This document shows, piece after piece, positions 11,111-23,559 of a stretch of 64,000 nucleotides of DNA. The translations under genes were made by a program, and so were the position numbers. The notes beneath the pieces are model-generated. The model saw only the letters and a list, made by a program, of their open reading frames with translations, searched no databases and was not told the origin of the DNA. Position 1 is the stretch's first letter; every line of letters starts with the position of its first letter. The DNA comes from Acanthosepion pharaonis (lineage: Eukaryota; Mollusca; Cephalopoda; Sepiida; Sepiidae), in NCBI GenBank assembly GCA_903632075.3, contig CAHIKZ030005492.1, positions 103,501 to 167,500 of the forward strand, given 5' to 3'.

Positions 11111-12520
11111 TGTTTTGCACTTGAACAAAAGTAAAAAAGAAGCTAAGGATGAAACTGAAATTGTTGGAATGTATGGACTCTCAGAGATAATAAATGGTTA
11201 AATCCATCAACACATCCATAAAAACAATATTTCCACATATGATAGTACTTGATGAAATTTTCAGTTGACAATATGAATACAATAGCATTTCATTTTCTAA
11301 ATTCTTTTACTTGCTAAAGACATTTTGTTTTCTTGTTAATAGTTACTTTGTTTTTAATAAATTCATTTTGCTTTTGCCTTAAGAAAAGTCTACATTGGAC
11401 CAAACACATCGGCTAAATACAGTTTTCCTATTCTCTTTTACATTTATGCATATTGTCTTTTTCTACAGGTTAACTCTGAGAAATCTTTCATAGATATAGC
11501 TATATTAAGAAATATACATAATACCTTACATTAATTGTACAACTCTGAGTTTCATGCTGAAGCAATTTTCAAGTGCTGGAATTATTATTTTTATTTTGGG
11601 TTGTCACTGGATTTTTTAAAAATTTCTAGTTCTCATGAGATTTTATTGTTGGGGTAGAATATTATTGTTGTTAAAATATTTAAATGAATTGTAGTTTAAT
11701 TTTCAATTTGAATTTAGTCCCAGATTAACATTTACAATTGAAAATAAGGTTGGAAATAAGAAATATAAATTCTAATTTAGAGACACATTGATGTTAAAAA
11801 AGTAAACTAGAACAGACAGTATAAAATCAAGGGTAGGTAACTCTATTTTTTTTCCAAAAATCAATTAATAATATTATTATTAATATTACTAAATTAACTA
11901 AAAGTAGTGATATCAATAATAATAAAGTATGCTGTGATAAAATAGAATAAAGTACTAATAAAAATAATATATATCAATGGAAAGAAAAGAAATTAATACA
12001 AAATAAAACAGCATAAAATAAAATAAGATAAAATAAATGAGAGACATATATAGATATATAAATATGCAAATGAATGAATAAATAAATAAAGCAAATAAAT
12101 AAATAATTAAGTAAAAATAATAAATACAAATAGATGAGTAAATAAACATGTTTATCAGCTTCCAGAAAATTTTAGAAAGAGCAGTGCTGTTTCAATATAT
12201 GAAATTGCCAAATATCATTCAGAGATGGTAAAAGCACGATTTCCATTTGTTTTCTGGAGAGTTCATGTAAAACTTGACCTTGTCATCATGTTTGATTTCA
12301 GTTTTATAAATTAACAATTTGAACATACATTTACTATTTAATGGACAGGGTTTGCTTTTTTTAGTTTTGGGGATACTGTTGTTTTGAACCTTCAAAATAT
12401 AAATAAATATATATCTCCATTATTTAGCATTGACCACTGTAGAATATTTATGTGTATATGATCATATACATATGTTATATGTATGTGATCACTTGCTCAT
12501 ATAAGTATCTATTTACCCAT
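11110..12520. other. AT-rich stretch, nothing recognised
   Basis: Includes A/T-rich low complexity at 11850-12150 (ataaataaat-type units). No element or gene signal seen. Confidence 0.6.
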
Positions 12521-12524
12521 TTGG

Positions 12525-12571
<47 letters not shown>
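12521..12571. repeat. (AT)n microsatellite
   Basis: A pure AT run of about 50 bp. Confidence 0.95.
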
Positions 12572-12573
<2 letters not shown>

Positions 12574-12669
12574 GAAATGGATTAAGTCCAACAATTATTT
12601 TTCTTTTTATAAAAATCATTTATTTTCCATTTATAAAAAATAAGAATATAAAAAAGTAGAAATGTAAAA

Positions 12670-12732
12670 TATATTAAATATATATATATATATATATATA
12701 GACATACATACTCATATATATATAGACATACA

Positions 12733-12767
<35 letters not shown>

Positions 12768-12813
12768 CTGCATATCCATATATATGCATACATACCTAAA
12801 AATACATATATTT

Positions 12814-12885
<72 letters not shown>

Positions 12886-12915
12886 ATGTATATATATATA
12901 TATACATATACATAT
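12670..12915. repeat. Compound AT/AC/GT microsatellite cluster
   Basis: Several AT runs. At 12814-12886 there is an ordered (AC)n-(AT)n-(GT)n arrangement, which is self-complementary across its centre. Confidence 0.95.
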
Positions 12916-12925
12916 ATAATCTTTG

Positions 12926-13245
12926 AAATAATCATGCTAGCACCTGACATTTAACTCTAACATAACCATCAGGAGGTGATGAAGAAAAAAGTAAATCAAC
13001 TATCAGCTTACCTGTCGACCAAGCAATATTCATTTTCTAATCTGTTTTCTTCCCATTCATTTCATTTATTTATTTTCGATTGCTGTTTCTAATTCTTTTA
13101 GTTTGAAAATTGTTCTTTGAAATTGAAGCAAATTTTAGTCTAGCCCTTTGCTATTTTTCTAATTTTTCCTTGAACTCCTTTGAAATATTCAATGCTAGCA
13201 CTGGATGTTTAACTCTAATGTGAGTAATGGCCATGAAGTGGTTTT
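12926..13245. repeat. Diverged direct duplication about 256 bp apart
   Basis: 'atgctagcacctgacatttaac' (12933-12954) recurs as the diverged 'aatgctagcactggatgtttaac' (13191-13213). Both are followed by a similar tctaa and a gatgaag/catgaag block. The origin is unclear. Confidence 0.5.
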
Positions 13246-13299
13246 GTCTTTCTACACTCCTGCCGAAATGAATTTTGGCACTTAAACTAAGTCGAAACT

Positions 13300-16200
13300 T
13301 TATATATAGGCTTTTTTCCTCTGTGAGTGTGTTTGTGCATGTAATAGGAGTAGATAGGCTTTCCTATCACCTGGTCATTACTCCTTTCTCTTCTCTTGAA
13401 CAGGTATAGAGTTTCATTCCTTGTTTTCTGTTTAGGAAGGGGTTCCTGGATCTTTTTCTTTTCTCTGATCCCTGTATTAGTGTTGCCATGATTCCCTTGT
13501 GATGTGTGCTTTCTGTGGTAACATCTCTTCATACTGAGGGTACTGGGGTGACAGTTTTCTGGTTGCTGTTCCTGACTGTAGTTAGGAGCCCTTACTCTTG
13601 CATAGTGTCTTGAGTGGCTGCTCTGATCAACAGTTGCATAATATTAGGGTGCTTGTAGTGCCTGCACGCATTTCTGGTCAGCAACCCCAAGGCCACATTA
13701 TGTTGCAGACTGTGCCAACTCCTTTCTGTCCATATCACATATGATGACCGTCAGCTGCTATTACTTTATGCCTTTCACTTCCATTACCAACATTACTCAA
13801 CATGACCTCAAACAATCAAAAATGTAAAAAACAGCTCTCAAAAAATTACGTAAACCCTTTAACATTTCCTTTTCCAACATCCGTTGCATTTAAACCAAGT
13901 CCTCCTGTGTGGATGTATTTATTCTTGAGAAATCTCCTGATATAGTAGCTCTCTGTGAAATCAACCTTAATTCTTCAATCCCCTCCTCTGACCTCTTGAT
14001 TCCCAGTTATCTTCTTCTCCTTAGAAAGGACTCCATAACCCACATGCATGGTCTGGGAGTTTAAGCATGGGATCATCTCCCACTGGATAGGGAACACTCT
14101 GTCTTGAATCTCCAGACCATTCATACATGTGTGTCTCCGTTTATCTCTCCTCAATTTCGTAAGCTATCTATTCTTTTTCTATTGCTCTCCAACCTCCCAA
14201 GACAGTGGTGTACTTGATTGCATTTCCAATAATATAGACAACGTTATCTCTCTACATGTGTCTGCTCATATATTTGTGTTCAGTGACTTTAATGCCCACC
14301 ATTCCAAATAGTTCAAACACTCCATAAATGACCTTCCTGGCATACAAACCCTTAAATTTTCAATCACTCAATCTCACACATAAGTGGTTGACTCTCCTAC
14401 TTGTTTCTCCAGTAACCATAATGGTAAGGCTTCCTTTCTCAATCTCTGTTTTACCTCCATCCCAGTCTTGTCATGCCATGCAGTCTTGCCCTCTTGGCAA
14501 CTGTGATCCTGCCATCATTAATATCTCCTTCTACTCCTCCCCCAGTAAAGAACCTCTCACCAACAGAATGTCCTTCTGTTATCAATGAGCAGATTGGGAC
14601 TTGTTCCATGATTTCCTCCATGATGTTCCCTGGAATGTTGTTTTTAATCTTCCTGTCCAAAAATGTGCATCTGATGTCTCATCCTGGGTAAAAGCTGGGA
14701 TCGAAGCTTTCATCCCTGCAAGAAAATATAATGTGAAATAACATTCCTCTCCTTGGTTTTCAGCTACTTATGCAGCAGCTATTGCCCACAGGAATCATTG
14801 TTTCCATCTGTACCGTAGCAACATGTCTGATTGCAACAGACATCTCTTTGTCACTGCCAGTAATGAGTGCAAGCGTGTTCTCAATGAAACAAAGTTACTT
14901 TTTGTTGACAGTATGAAACAACGTATTGCTTCTCACAAGTTTGGTTCTAGAGATTATTGGTGGCTCTACAAGAGCATGCTGAACCCAAAATGTGTGCAAA
15001 CTCACAATGCCTCCACTATTCAATTAGTTTGAGGTCCTGACAAGGCTGAATGCTTTGCTCAGAAATTCTCATCCATTTCAACGCTAGACTCATCTAGTGT
15101 ACCCCCACCTGATTTTCCTCCCAGAACTGAAGCTCTACTGAGTGAAATGCACATAACCCCAATGATGGTATCGGACATCATCTCTAAATTAGACTCCCAT
15201 AAGGCTAGTGGTGTGGACAGAATACCAGAAAAAATGTTCTCCTGAACTGGCTCCAGTCCTCTCCAAACTGTACAACTACTGCCTCACCAACTCTTTGATT
15301 TCCAGCCTGTTGGAAGTCCTCATCTGTTGTGCCTGTCTAACAAGTTTGGAGACTCTTCTGACCCATCTAACTACTGTCCTATCAATCTCTTACCATGCTT
15401 TGGTAAAGTCTTTGAGGTTTTAATCAACACCAAAGTGGTTAAGCAACTTATATCCCATAATCTGCTCTCTGACAAGCAATATGGTTTCTGCTTGGCCCGA
15501 TCTACTGCTGACGTGCTCACGGCAATAACTGAATTTGTATACCAAGCACTTCACAGCTTGAGCCATGGCTCTAGATATCTCTAAAGCATTTGATAGGGTT
15601 TGGCATGCCGGTCTTCTTCGTAAGCTTCAGAGATATAGGATGATTATTTGATTTAATACAATCATTTCTGTCAAACCGTGAAATGAATGTCATCCTAAAC
15701 GGGTTCTCCTCCAGCTCTTTTATCACAAATACCGGTGTTCCTCAAGGCTCTATCTTGAGTAATACACTGTTCCTGATCTTCATTAATAACATTCATCAGT
15801 TCCCAAGTAGGCATCTATATGGACGACACTACTATTTACTCCTGCCTCAATAGTAAATCCTCGGGCATCATTGACAAAACTGACCTGGCTGCAGGTCTCT
15901 AAAAGAACTTATAATCTGTGGTTGACTGGAGCAGGAAATGCCTTGTAAACGTCAATGCCTCCAAAATGAAACTGCTGTTATTTACCCACCACAGAGAACC
16001 CTCCCTGCTTCCCATCAGAATGCATGCTTAACTCTATGAGAGCACCTCGTTGCACCTGCTTGGTCTCATGCTGATATGAGGTGGAACAAATACATAGACT
16101 CAATAGCTTCTTCTACTGCAGTAAGTTGGTTGTGCCAGAAAGTTTTTCTCATTGGAGTCCATCCTTCAAATCTATAAACCAATCATCCATCCTTGCAGGG

Positions 16201-16745
16201 AATATTGCTGTCATAGATGGTCTGGTGCCCCCGCTGTAAGTCTCAAGGTCCTTGACAAAATCCAGATATGGATATACAATGTGATAGGTCCTGATCTGGC
16301 ATCTAGTCTACAGTCGGTTTCTCACAGATGTGCTGTAGCTTCCTTCTGTCTCTTCTATAAGTATTTTCATGGCAACTGTTCCAAAAAGTTGCTTTCGCTG
16401 GTTCCAACCTGCATGAATTTAAGTAAACTACTAGGATGGCATCTCAGTCCTACCCTTTCGCTGCCAAAACGGTTACATGTACCTGGCCCTTTTACTTAAA
16501 CAGCTTCTTCTCTCACACTTCCCATCTGTGGAATTATCTTTCTTTTACTTGCTTCCCTGATAACTATAATCTTCAAATATTCAAGTGTAATGTCATTTGA
16601 CATATTCTGATACCTTGATCTTTTTTCTTATCCTTCTCTTTATCCTCTCCCCAAACACACCTCTTTACTCTTGTTCTCTACTCTCTGTAACTCCTTGGGT
16701 GCTAGTGGCACACCTGCCTTGCTTGGGGTGAAATGCTTAGGATAT
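13300..16745 (+). mobile_element. LINE B (CR1/Jockey-like), near full-length, broken
   Basis: The longest non-LTR retrotransposon copy in the window. The 5' part (13300-13860) is shared with the copy at 31600 (a 'cctgtttagga' block, then a 'gggtactggggtgacagttttctgg'-type block). Next comes a decayed APE endonuclease (13900-14660), with SPDIVALCEINLN, THMHGLGV and FVFSDFNAHHSK. The RT follows (15060-15880), with SNKFGDSSDPSNYCPINLLP, SDKQYGFC, ALDISKAFDRVWHAGLLRK, GVPQGSIL and a YMDDTTIYS catalytic box. The C-terminal part has HPCREYCCHRWSGAP and a SLWNYLSF-like segment. The 3' end is 'ccttgcttggggtgaaatg', which runs into a short AT tract. Many stops and frameshifts. The function once was target-primed reverse transcription of its own RNA. 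The clade label is inference. Confidence 0.88.
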
Positions 16746-16749
16746 ATAT

Positions 16750-17215
16750 ATTTGTGTTGTGTGTATTTTGGCAGCATGTTTTCATTGAGGCAAGTTTTGT
16801 TGATAATTTAGAAAAGTTTTGTCTGCCTATCCATTCATATGTTCGGATAAGCTTTCTGGTGTTAGTATTAAAAGAAAAGAGAAAATTACCGTGTTGATAC
16901 ATATTGTTTTATCCTGAGTACTTTTGACATTAACACAAAGTCATCTTCAGGATGTGTTTTTAAGACAAAAATGTAGTGTTTATTATTTCCAAAGACAAAA
17001 TTGCTATGTTCATCTGAAAGTTATAATATTACATGTGGAGTGAGGACTGTTAATTTTTGTGTCATGCATATGTTTATGCTCTCCTACTAATTTCTTTTTT
17101 TAAAAAAGAACTCTTCATACATCATAATTAGTTACCTTCCCTAGAGCGTAAACATACACTCATTACTCATATGTTTTGGTCATCTAATTCTTGGCACTTG
17201 TAGGTAGAACAATAT
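16750..17215. other. Stretch without recognised features
   Basis: The minus strand contains 'cctgaagatgactttgtg' near 16945, a phrase type common next to retroelement ends. No further structure was resolved. Confidence 0.4.
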
Positions 17216-17219
17216 ATAT

Positions 17220-18475
17220 ATAATATCACTGTCACTTTTAAGTCTGTTCTTCTTATGTGGGGAAGCTGTCCAGCATTCACGGTCCTGTTAGACATTAGAT
17301 ATTTTATAGGAATTCAGTTCTCTTTTCATTGTTCCTAACAATATTTTCCTTGTGTTACTACTTTGCTTGGTCTGTGGAAGGTATCTTTCACTATTTTCTG
17401 TTGGTACACTTCATAAATAGTTAAAATTCTGCACCTGCTTGATTGTGACATCTCCATATGTGAGGAAATTGTTCAGTATTCATGGCCTTGTAATAAATTA
17501 GATATTTCATAGCAATTCAGTTCTATTTTCATTGTTCCTAACAATATTTTTCTTGTTTGATTTCAACATCTCTAATTTGAAACTCATACATTGGACTGTT
17601 TCTTTTGTTGGCAAAAATGTGTTCTATCTTCCTACAGTTAACAGTTAACTACTTCTTACTTTCCTTTATTACTTTATCTAAGAGTTCTTTCAGTTTCCTT
17701 TCTAAGCCTGACATTAGCACCATATCATCTTTACATCTTATGTTATTAACATTATGTTTGCTAATAATAAATCCTAGTAGGTCTTCCCAGTTCTCTTAGG
17801 ATTGATCATCTAACTGTGTAGGTTAAATAAATCCAGAGAGAAAACATATCTTTGTCTTACTCTTCTTTCTATTTTTGTGCATTCACTGAAGTTGTTCTCT
17901 GTCTGCATGCAAGCTGTTTTGTTTACAGTAGAAGTTATGGATTACTTGAATTTCCCATGTAAATCAAGCTTTCTGGTAATTTAAGTATGTCTTTGTATCA
18001 TAACTTAACAAATGCTTTTGTGTAAGCTATGAAGCAATAGTATAGTTCTTTTTTCTTTCTTAGCCTGATAATTTTCTGATCATAATGATACATTTCTTGT
18101 TCCAGTGTCTTGAAGAACACCACATTGTTCTTTTTCTGTTTCCAGTCTATTTCTACTACAAGCTCTATTCATTAGAATTATAATAAGTTTAGTTATGTGG
18201 CTCATTAAGCTGATTGTCCCTTAGAGTTTACTTTCATTTGCACCTGACTTCTTTGACATAAAGATAGATCTCGTAAGGTCTCCCAGTATTTCATCACTAT
18301 CAAATATTTAATTTACTATTTCAGTAAACTTAACAATAACAAAATCACCTGATATCACTTCTATTACAATTCTATCTGATGCAGTGTCTATGTTTCTATT
18401 CATCTTTGCCAGTGTAGACCTTCTATATATAAAATTCTGTGACTTCTGTTAGTCTGTTCATCCATCACACTATCT
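17220..18475 (-). mobile_element. LINE A RT fragment with an internal tandem duplication
   Basis: The minus strand reads through the LINE A reverse transcriptase. Visible blocks are DRIVIEVIS (18340), EILGDLTRSIFM (18270), GTISLMSHITKLIIIILMNRA (18210), EQCGVLQDTGTRN (18110), VNNIRCKDDMVL (17740, where YADD is degraded) and FQIRDVEIKQ (17570). Then 17250-17352 and 17454-17555, both encoding the ECWTISS-like segment, are a direct duplication about 202 bp apart. Stops are frequent. The upstream half of the same copy lies at 19440-19930 beyond an insertion. Confidence 0.8.
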
Positions 18476-18484
18476 AAAGTAGTC

Positions 18485-19400
18485 ATACATTGACCAATTA
18501 AAACCAAATTTTGGGGAGAATGCAAACAGGTAAGTGGGTACAAAGTACAGTTGGTTTTACTAGGGCGTGTAAGAGCTGCAAAGTAGGGGTTTTGTCAACA
18601 TATTTACTCAAAACAAATCAGCTTATTCAAATTTCATTGATTGGTTTGCAAAATTGAATGAAATGTAGAGTTTGTAAATCTCAACAAAAATGTTAGCAAT
18701 ATCTTCAACAATACTAAATACACTATTTACATTATTCAGACTATTGTCCTCATCTCCAAGAACACCAGAAAGCTGTAACACGAGGGGAAATTAAAAAAAA
18801 CAGGTGTGGCAGACCACATATGGGGAGAAAAGGGAGATCACTCTGTGGGATCAGGTTGAAATCATAGACAAAGAACTTCACTGGAAAATTTGTTAACTTA
18901 AGGAATCAGCACATATGCTAGGCCACAAAAATCTCCTGAGCCGACCAAGTATAGAAATGAATACAATATGGGAACCAGTAATAAGGAGTGCCAGAGAAAA
19001 GCAATAATAACAACAAAATTGCAATATGAGCTCTGGTAAAAACATGAAATGATAACAGCAAAAATTGCAATATTAGCACTGGTAAAAAATGGATGCTGAA
19101 GACATTAGGTTTATAATACTCAGAAATTCATACACAGATGTCCTCAACAACACATGGCACAGTGGATAAAGACATTAATTAGATCCAGTGAGTGTGTGAG
19201 TTCAATACCTGGTTAAGGTGGTGGAGAACTTGGGGAATTAACAGGAGATAACTGATAACTGTCATCCATTAGAGATGGCACGTCTACCCCAGTGAGCGAA
19301 ATAAACAGTTCAGTTTGACATTCTAACCACCTGAAGAAATGTTGTGATAAATATGACAACAAAGATGAGGACAATAGTCCAAATAATGTAAATAGTGTAC
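18485..19400. mobile_element. Insertion splitting LINE A; unclassified repeat with internal inverted repeat
   Basis: A block about 0.9-1 kb long lying between the two halves of a minus-strand LINE A copy. Its left 240 bp (18485-18725) matches the inverted sequence at 47695-47935, with shared phrases 'ggtaagtgggtacaaagtac' and 'tttgtaaatctcaacaaaa'. It contains an inverted repeat of 35 bp: 18721-18755 against 19363-19397. A tRNA-like SINE (19139-19330) is nested inside. No coding capacity was recognised, so it is probably a non-autonomous element. Confidence 0.6.
19139..19330 (+). mobile_element. tRNA-derived SINE
   Basis: A tRNA-like head with A-box-like 'tggcacagtggataaag' (about 19157-19173) and B-box-like 'gagttcaatacct' (about 19199-19211), followed by an unrelated body. 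It lies inside the repeat block that interrupts LINE A. Confidence 0.55.
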
Positions 19401-19439
19401 ATAATACCTCAACTCAGAAATATAGACAGATAATGCTAA

Positions 19440-19930
19440 ATACTGTGAAATTTTCAACATGCAAAAAATTATAGCCCCTCAAATTTTAATACTACAGATC
19501 CTTCTGTGTTTTTATATATTGTAGGTTTACTCCTTCTGTTGTCATGGAAGAGTTTTCCTATGTGTTCATTTAATCTTTGTAATATCTTTCCTTTATTAGG
19601 AGAGTTCCCTTTTTAGATTTTATGCATCCTGTTGAAGAGCACATTTTCTGTCCTACTGATTTTTAATCTTTTCATGTAGTCTGCTATGTCTTTGTTTCAT
19701 AATGTTTCTATCTCTGCACTCTTTTTATTGATCCACTTAGCTTTTGTCAATTTTCATTCTTTTTCTAATATCTTTGTTTAACATCTTATATTCTCTGCCT
19801 TTCCTTAGCTTTATCTGTTATCTTTTTTTTTTGATTAGTTAAAAATTTCATGTTGCCTACTTCTTTTTTCTTGTCTCTTTCCCCTTGAGATGTACTTGAT
19901 TATAGTTTTTTAAAGTAATGTGTTTTTATG
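19440..19930 (-). mobile_element. LINE A linker/RT N-terminal fragment
   Basis: The minus strand encodes AEIETLRNKDIADYMKRLKI-like sequence near 19740 and ILQRLNEHIGKLFHDNRRSK near 19570, then a decayed VVLKFEG. These match the segment just upstream of the RT in the copies at 47960 and 56260. The copy continues, after the insertion at 18485-19400, into the RT at 18475-17220. Confidence 0.7.
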
Positions 19931-20294
19931 TTCATATCAATTGTAAAAAAGCATCCATTCCATTGCACCAAAGTAATAAATTCTAAAACAATGAAACAAG
20001 CTTGTGAGGATGCATAGCTAGTTAAATAGGATATTTCAAAGGTTTGAAATTTCTTGGAAGATTCCTTTTCATTTATTTGGGAAAAAAAATGTAATACTTT
20101 TATTTATGGTAAATTGTTGAAAAAGAAAGCAGCTTTTTATTATAAAAATTTCTGATGAAAAACTAGCAAGTATTCTAATCATTAAATGATTCATTTACTG
20201 TCTTGTTTTTGCATAGAAGTTCTCAGTAATTTTTCATAAAATATTTATAAAAATATATACAGATAGTTTATTATACAGGGCAGAAATATACATA
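19931..20294. other. AT-rich stretch, nothing recognised
   Basis: No repeat family or gene signal seen. Confidence 0.5.
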
Positions 20295-21080
20295 TGAAGT
20301 GTGTTCAAAAAGTATCCGACTGCCAAAACTAATTCTGGGTGGAATTCTTTGGGTGGGAGGTGATGCCACCATTCCTGTACATGCATGAAAATTTTGTGCT
20401 GGTAGGCTACATTAGTTTCTAGCTGTTATGTCTAGAGTAGAGGTACATAGTGCAGGCTTGTCAGATTTCTGTTTTCACACAAGCTGACTGATTGCAGAAT
20501 TCAGATCAAGTAATGGTACAACTGCTTCAAACATGGCCACATCTCAGGGAAGAGTGAGGCACACTTAAGCAGGCCATCCACAAGCCAAAATCAGTAGCTG
20601 TTTGAAAAAGTTTGGTGAATAGTCATAGAAAACCATTGTGTAACAATCCAAGAAATTGCTCATGAAATGAAAATAGGCACAGGATCAATGCATTCTTTTT
20701 TAATGGAGGATATATGCATGCAAAGATTGTCGGTGAAATTCACCAACTGATTCTTCCCACATAATCCAAGATTTCCTGGTCAAGAACAACACATCACTTG
20801 TTCAACAGGTTACTTACTCACCTGACTTGGCACTGCATAACTTCTGGCTCTTCCCCAATCTGAAAACCATGCTGAAAGGGAAGCAATTTGAGTTGCAAGA
20901 GAAAATTATGAGAAAAGTGATGACAAAGAACCATAGCATTCCAGAGAAGTTGTTCCAGAGTTTTTATTTGCAGTGACAGAACTGCTGAGAGAAGTGTGTG
21001 AACTCCTAGAGGGTCTATTTTGAAGGTGATTAAATAAAATTTTTATGCCCAAAGATTGAATACTTTTTGAATGAACTTTG
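20295..21080 (+). mobile_element. Mariner element, internally deleted and degenerate
   Basis: The ends are inverted: the left begins tgaagtgtgttcaaaaagta (20295 on), and the reverse complement of the right end is caaagttcattcaaaaagta (21080 back). Between them are decayed parts of a mariner transposase. Near 20600 there is IENHCVTIQEIAHEMKIGTG, then SMHSFLMEDI and RLSVKFT, followed by a jump to IIQDFLVKNNTSLVQQVTY and SPDLALHNFWLFP. SPDLA carries the third catalytic acid of the DD34D family. The central catalytic region with the first two aspartates is missing, and the copy has stops and a frameshift. At about 786 bp it is shorter than the 1.3 kb usual for the family. Confidence 0.88.
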
Positions 21081-21309
21081 TTTGATATTCAGACTAGTAA
21101 AAAGTTATTATATTTACAGTTTTAAGGCATTATACCCTCAGACCCAGGGATTATACTCACAATTATCTGGAAATCATATATACTTCAATCAATGCTTTAA
21201 TCCACAAGCCATGTGTCTTTCAGATAATCCTGTTGTGTAATTTTGGAGTCTTAAACCTAATATCCTTACTCAGGTGGTGGGATATGTTTAAGTATCCTTT
21301 ATTAATTAG

Positions 21310-21830
21310 AAGCTCCTAAATTGGGACAGTCAAAGATGCATTTCAAAAGTTAAGCAGAGTAGGAAGAGACAGAAAAACTTTGTTAGAAACAAAGAAAAGA
21401 GTATTGAACTGTTACACAATATCTGTCCTTCTATATGGTAGTGAATGCTAGACAGTTTCCTCAAAGATGAAGAAGTCACTTGAATGATGCTGATGATACC
21501 ATGGACCAACAACAAGGTTTTAGAAAAAAATGGGGAAAAAAAATGAAACCTATACTAAACATCAGGAAGTGATTGTTGAAATATCTGGGTTACATAATAA
21601 GGGAAGAGGGATTGGAAAATCTGGTACTCACAGGACAGATTGAGGGCAAGAGGGACAGAGGTAAACAATGCATAACATACTTGAGTAAATGAATGGTGAA
21701 ACAGAGTTCAAGAGAAATAACAAAAAGACTAAATTTATTAAGAGCTACAAATGAAAGGAAGTTGTGAAGAGCCATGATCACCTATATCCTGAGAGGACAC
21801 GGTAGATAATAAAGAAGTAATAGTATTCAT
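21310..21830 (+). mobile_element. LINE A C-terminal fragment
   Basis: Plus-strand remnants of SVLLYGSEC, then GYIIREEGLENLVLTGQIEG, KRDRGKQCITYL-like and a terminal 'YILRGHGR' block. It ends near 'aaagaagtaatag'. It is a 5'-truncated tail lacking RT motifs. Confidence 0.75.
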
Positions 21831-21849
21831 CTCTATGCTAGGTCTACTG

Positions 21850-23087
21850 AGGAGAGTACCACAAGACTGATTCTTTGTCATCTTATCCTCCAGTATTATT
21901 CTCTGTCTATTATATTTCATCCCAAAGGTGTTTATAGCCACCATTTTCCTGTCATACTTGATCAACCATGTTTGTTGTCAATGTCTCTCGCAGGACTACA
22001 GACTTTCAATGCCATTTCACCCTCACTTTTAGGGCATATATAGCCTGACTCTTATATTTCTTGATGCTTGGAATGGAACACACACTTCCCTTGGTTATGT
22101 TCTCTTCAGAAAGAAACTCCTTTCTGAAGAGATTATGAACTGCTTCTAAACAACATCCTTATGTTGTATAGACCATAGGCCTTATAATTTTTTTCACATA
22201 CCACCATCATATATAGCATACAAACCATGTTATATATTTTTATTTTTTGTCCTCGACACCTGTTTTGGAAACTGATGTTATGCTTGCAGGGTAATTGTTA
22301 CTTGCAAGGGTGTTTTTAATGCTAATTATTTCCGGTACTTATATGAACTGGTTACCATTTAAGAATTTGGGCCAGTGTTAACACAGTATCAATTGCTCAG
22401 TGAATATTATATTATGATATAAAGATATCTTGAACCCATACTCTGTTTCAGAAATTAGTAGATCTGACAAGTCCACTTCATCTTCTATTGTTAACTGGGA
22501 ATCTGGGAAGTTCACTTGATCTTCCATTGTTAACTGTATAGATTTTATTGAGTTCACATAGTCCAGTAGTGCTTGACTTTAATGGTGATATTTTATAGTA
22601 ATTTTCTGAAAGTATTCCATGTATGTTTGTTGTTATTCACAATAATAGTGATCCTATAGCTAAGCTTTCTTGTTGGCATATGTCAAAACACAGTTGGAAG
22701 TATGTTGTTTGCACAAGGAATTCAAACATCAGGTTATCTATTGTGACCCTTGTGTATTCTCTCAGAGAGGAGTCCAATTTTGATCAAGAGAGCCTCATCT
22801 TTAGGAATCCAAACTTACCATCTGGTCTGTATAATGGATACATCTCCACAAGGTGAGTAAAGTTCTTTATATAGGAGGGAAACTTTATCAAGTTGATTAT
22901 ATACCTATCAGGAATTTACCCAGTAAGAGACAAACTAAGCTCCAACAGTTAACTCTGGACCAGACACCTAAAAAAGGTTCGAGGTTATAATGGCTGAAAT
23001 GTTGTGATTATAACAACCAAATGTATAAACTAGTCAGAATAGAAAGGCATTTAATAATAATTTTTCATCTTGAAAATTCTGATAGAA

Positions 23088-23090
<3 letters not shown>
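21850..23090. other. Unassigned stretch
   Basis: No element recognised. A perfect 13-bp hairpin lies at 22101-22132. A short direct duplication around 'cattgttaactg' lies at about 22480-22541. A 77-codon frame at 22623-22856 ends exactly at a good donor-like 'acaag|gtgagt' (22851 on), but I see no convincing acceptor, so I do not call an exon. Confidence 0.4.
22101..22132. repeat. Perfect 13-bp hairpin
   Basis: tctcttcagaaag (22101-22113), a loop aaactc, then the exact complement ctttctgaagaga (22120-22132). The function is unknown. Confidence 0.8.
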
Positions 23091-23092
<2 letters not shown>

Positions 23093-23141
<49 letters not shown>

Positions 23142-23212
23142 TAGGGATCTGTATTTATACAGACTGATAAAAGTAACGTTGAGAAAGACAATAATTACGT
23201 TATTGTCTTTCT

Positions 23213-23250
<38 letters not shown>
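23093..23250. repeat. (AT)n - hairpin - (AT)n
   Basis: AT runs at about 23093-23137 and 23214-23250 flank a perfect 16-bp stem, ttgagaaagacaataa (23179-23194) against 23200-23215, with a 5-nt loop. Another AT run lies at about 23364-23386. Confidence 0.9.
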
Positions 23251-23255
<5 letters not shown>

Positions 23256-23559
23256 TTTTTTATAAAAAAATTATAACATAAGTATGTTATAAAATCACTA
23301 CAAAAATAGCCATTTTGTTTCAACACACTCTGTGTCTTATCAAGTGATGATGTTGAAAATAAAATGTATATATATATATATATATACATATGTGAACCAA
23401 AATATTTTGCCTTGGCTATTTCTGGTTCACATCACTTTTTCTTTAAAAGAAAGATCATTTTAAATTGCAGCTGGCTCCTGAGTTTTAGTTTTCATGTTAA
23501 ATGAAGATTTGATGTTTGAAAAATGAATTGTAATATATCAGAATATTTGATCATCAGCA

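Noticed and set aside
22623..22856. Exon ending at a strong donor (acaag|gtgagt)
   Set aside because: The upstream acceptor is weak and the region shows no similarity that I recognise. I noted it in the stretch description only.
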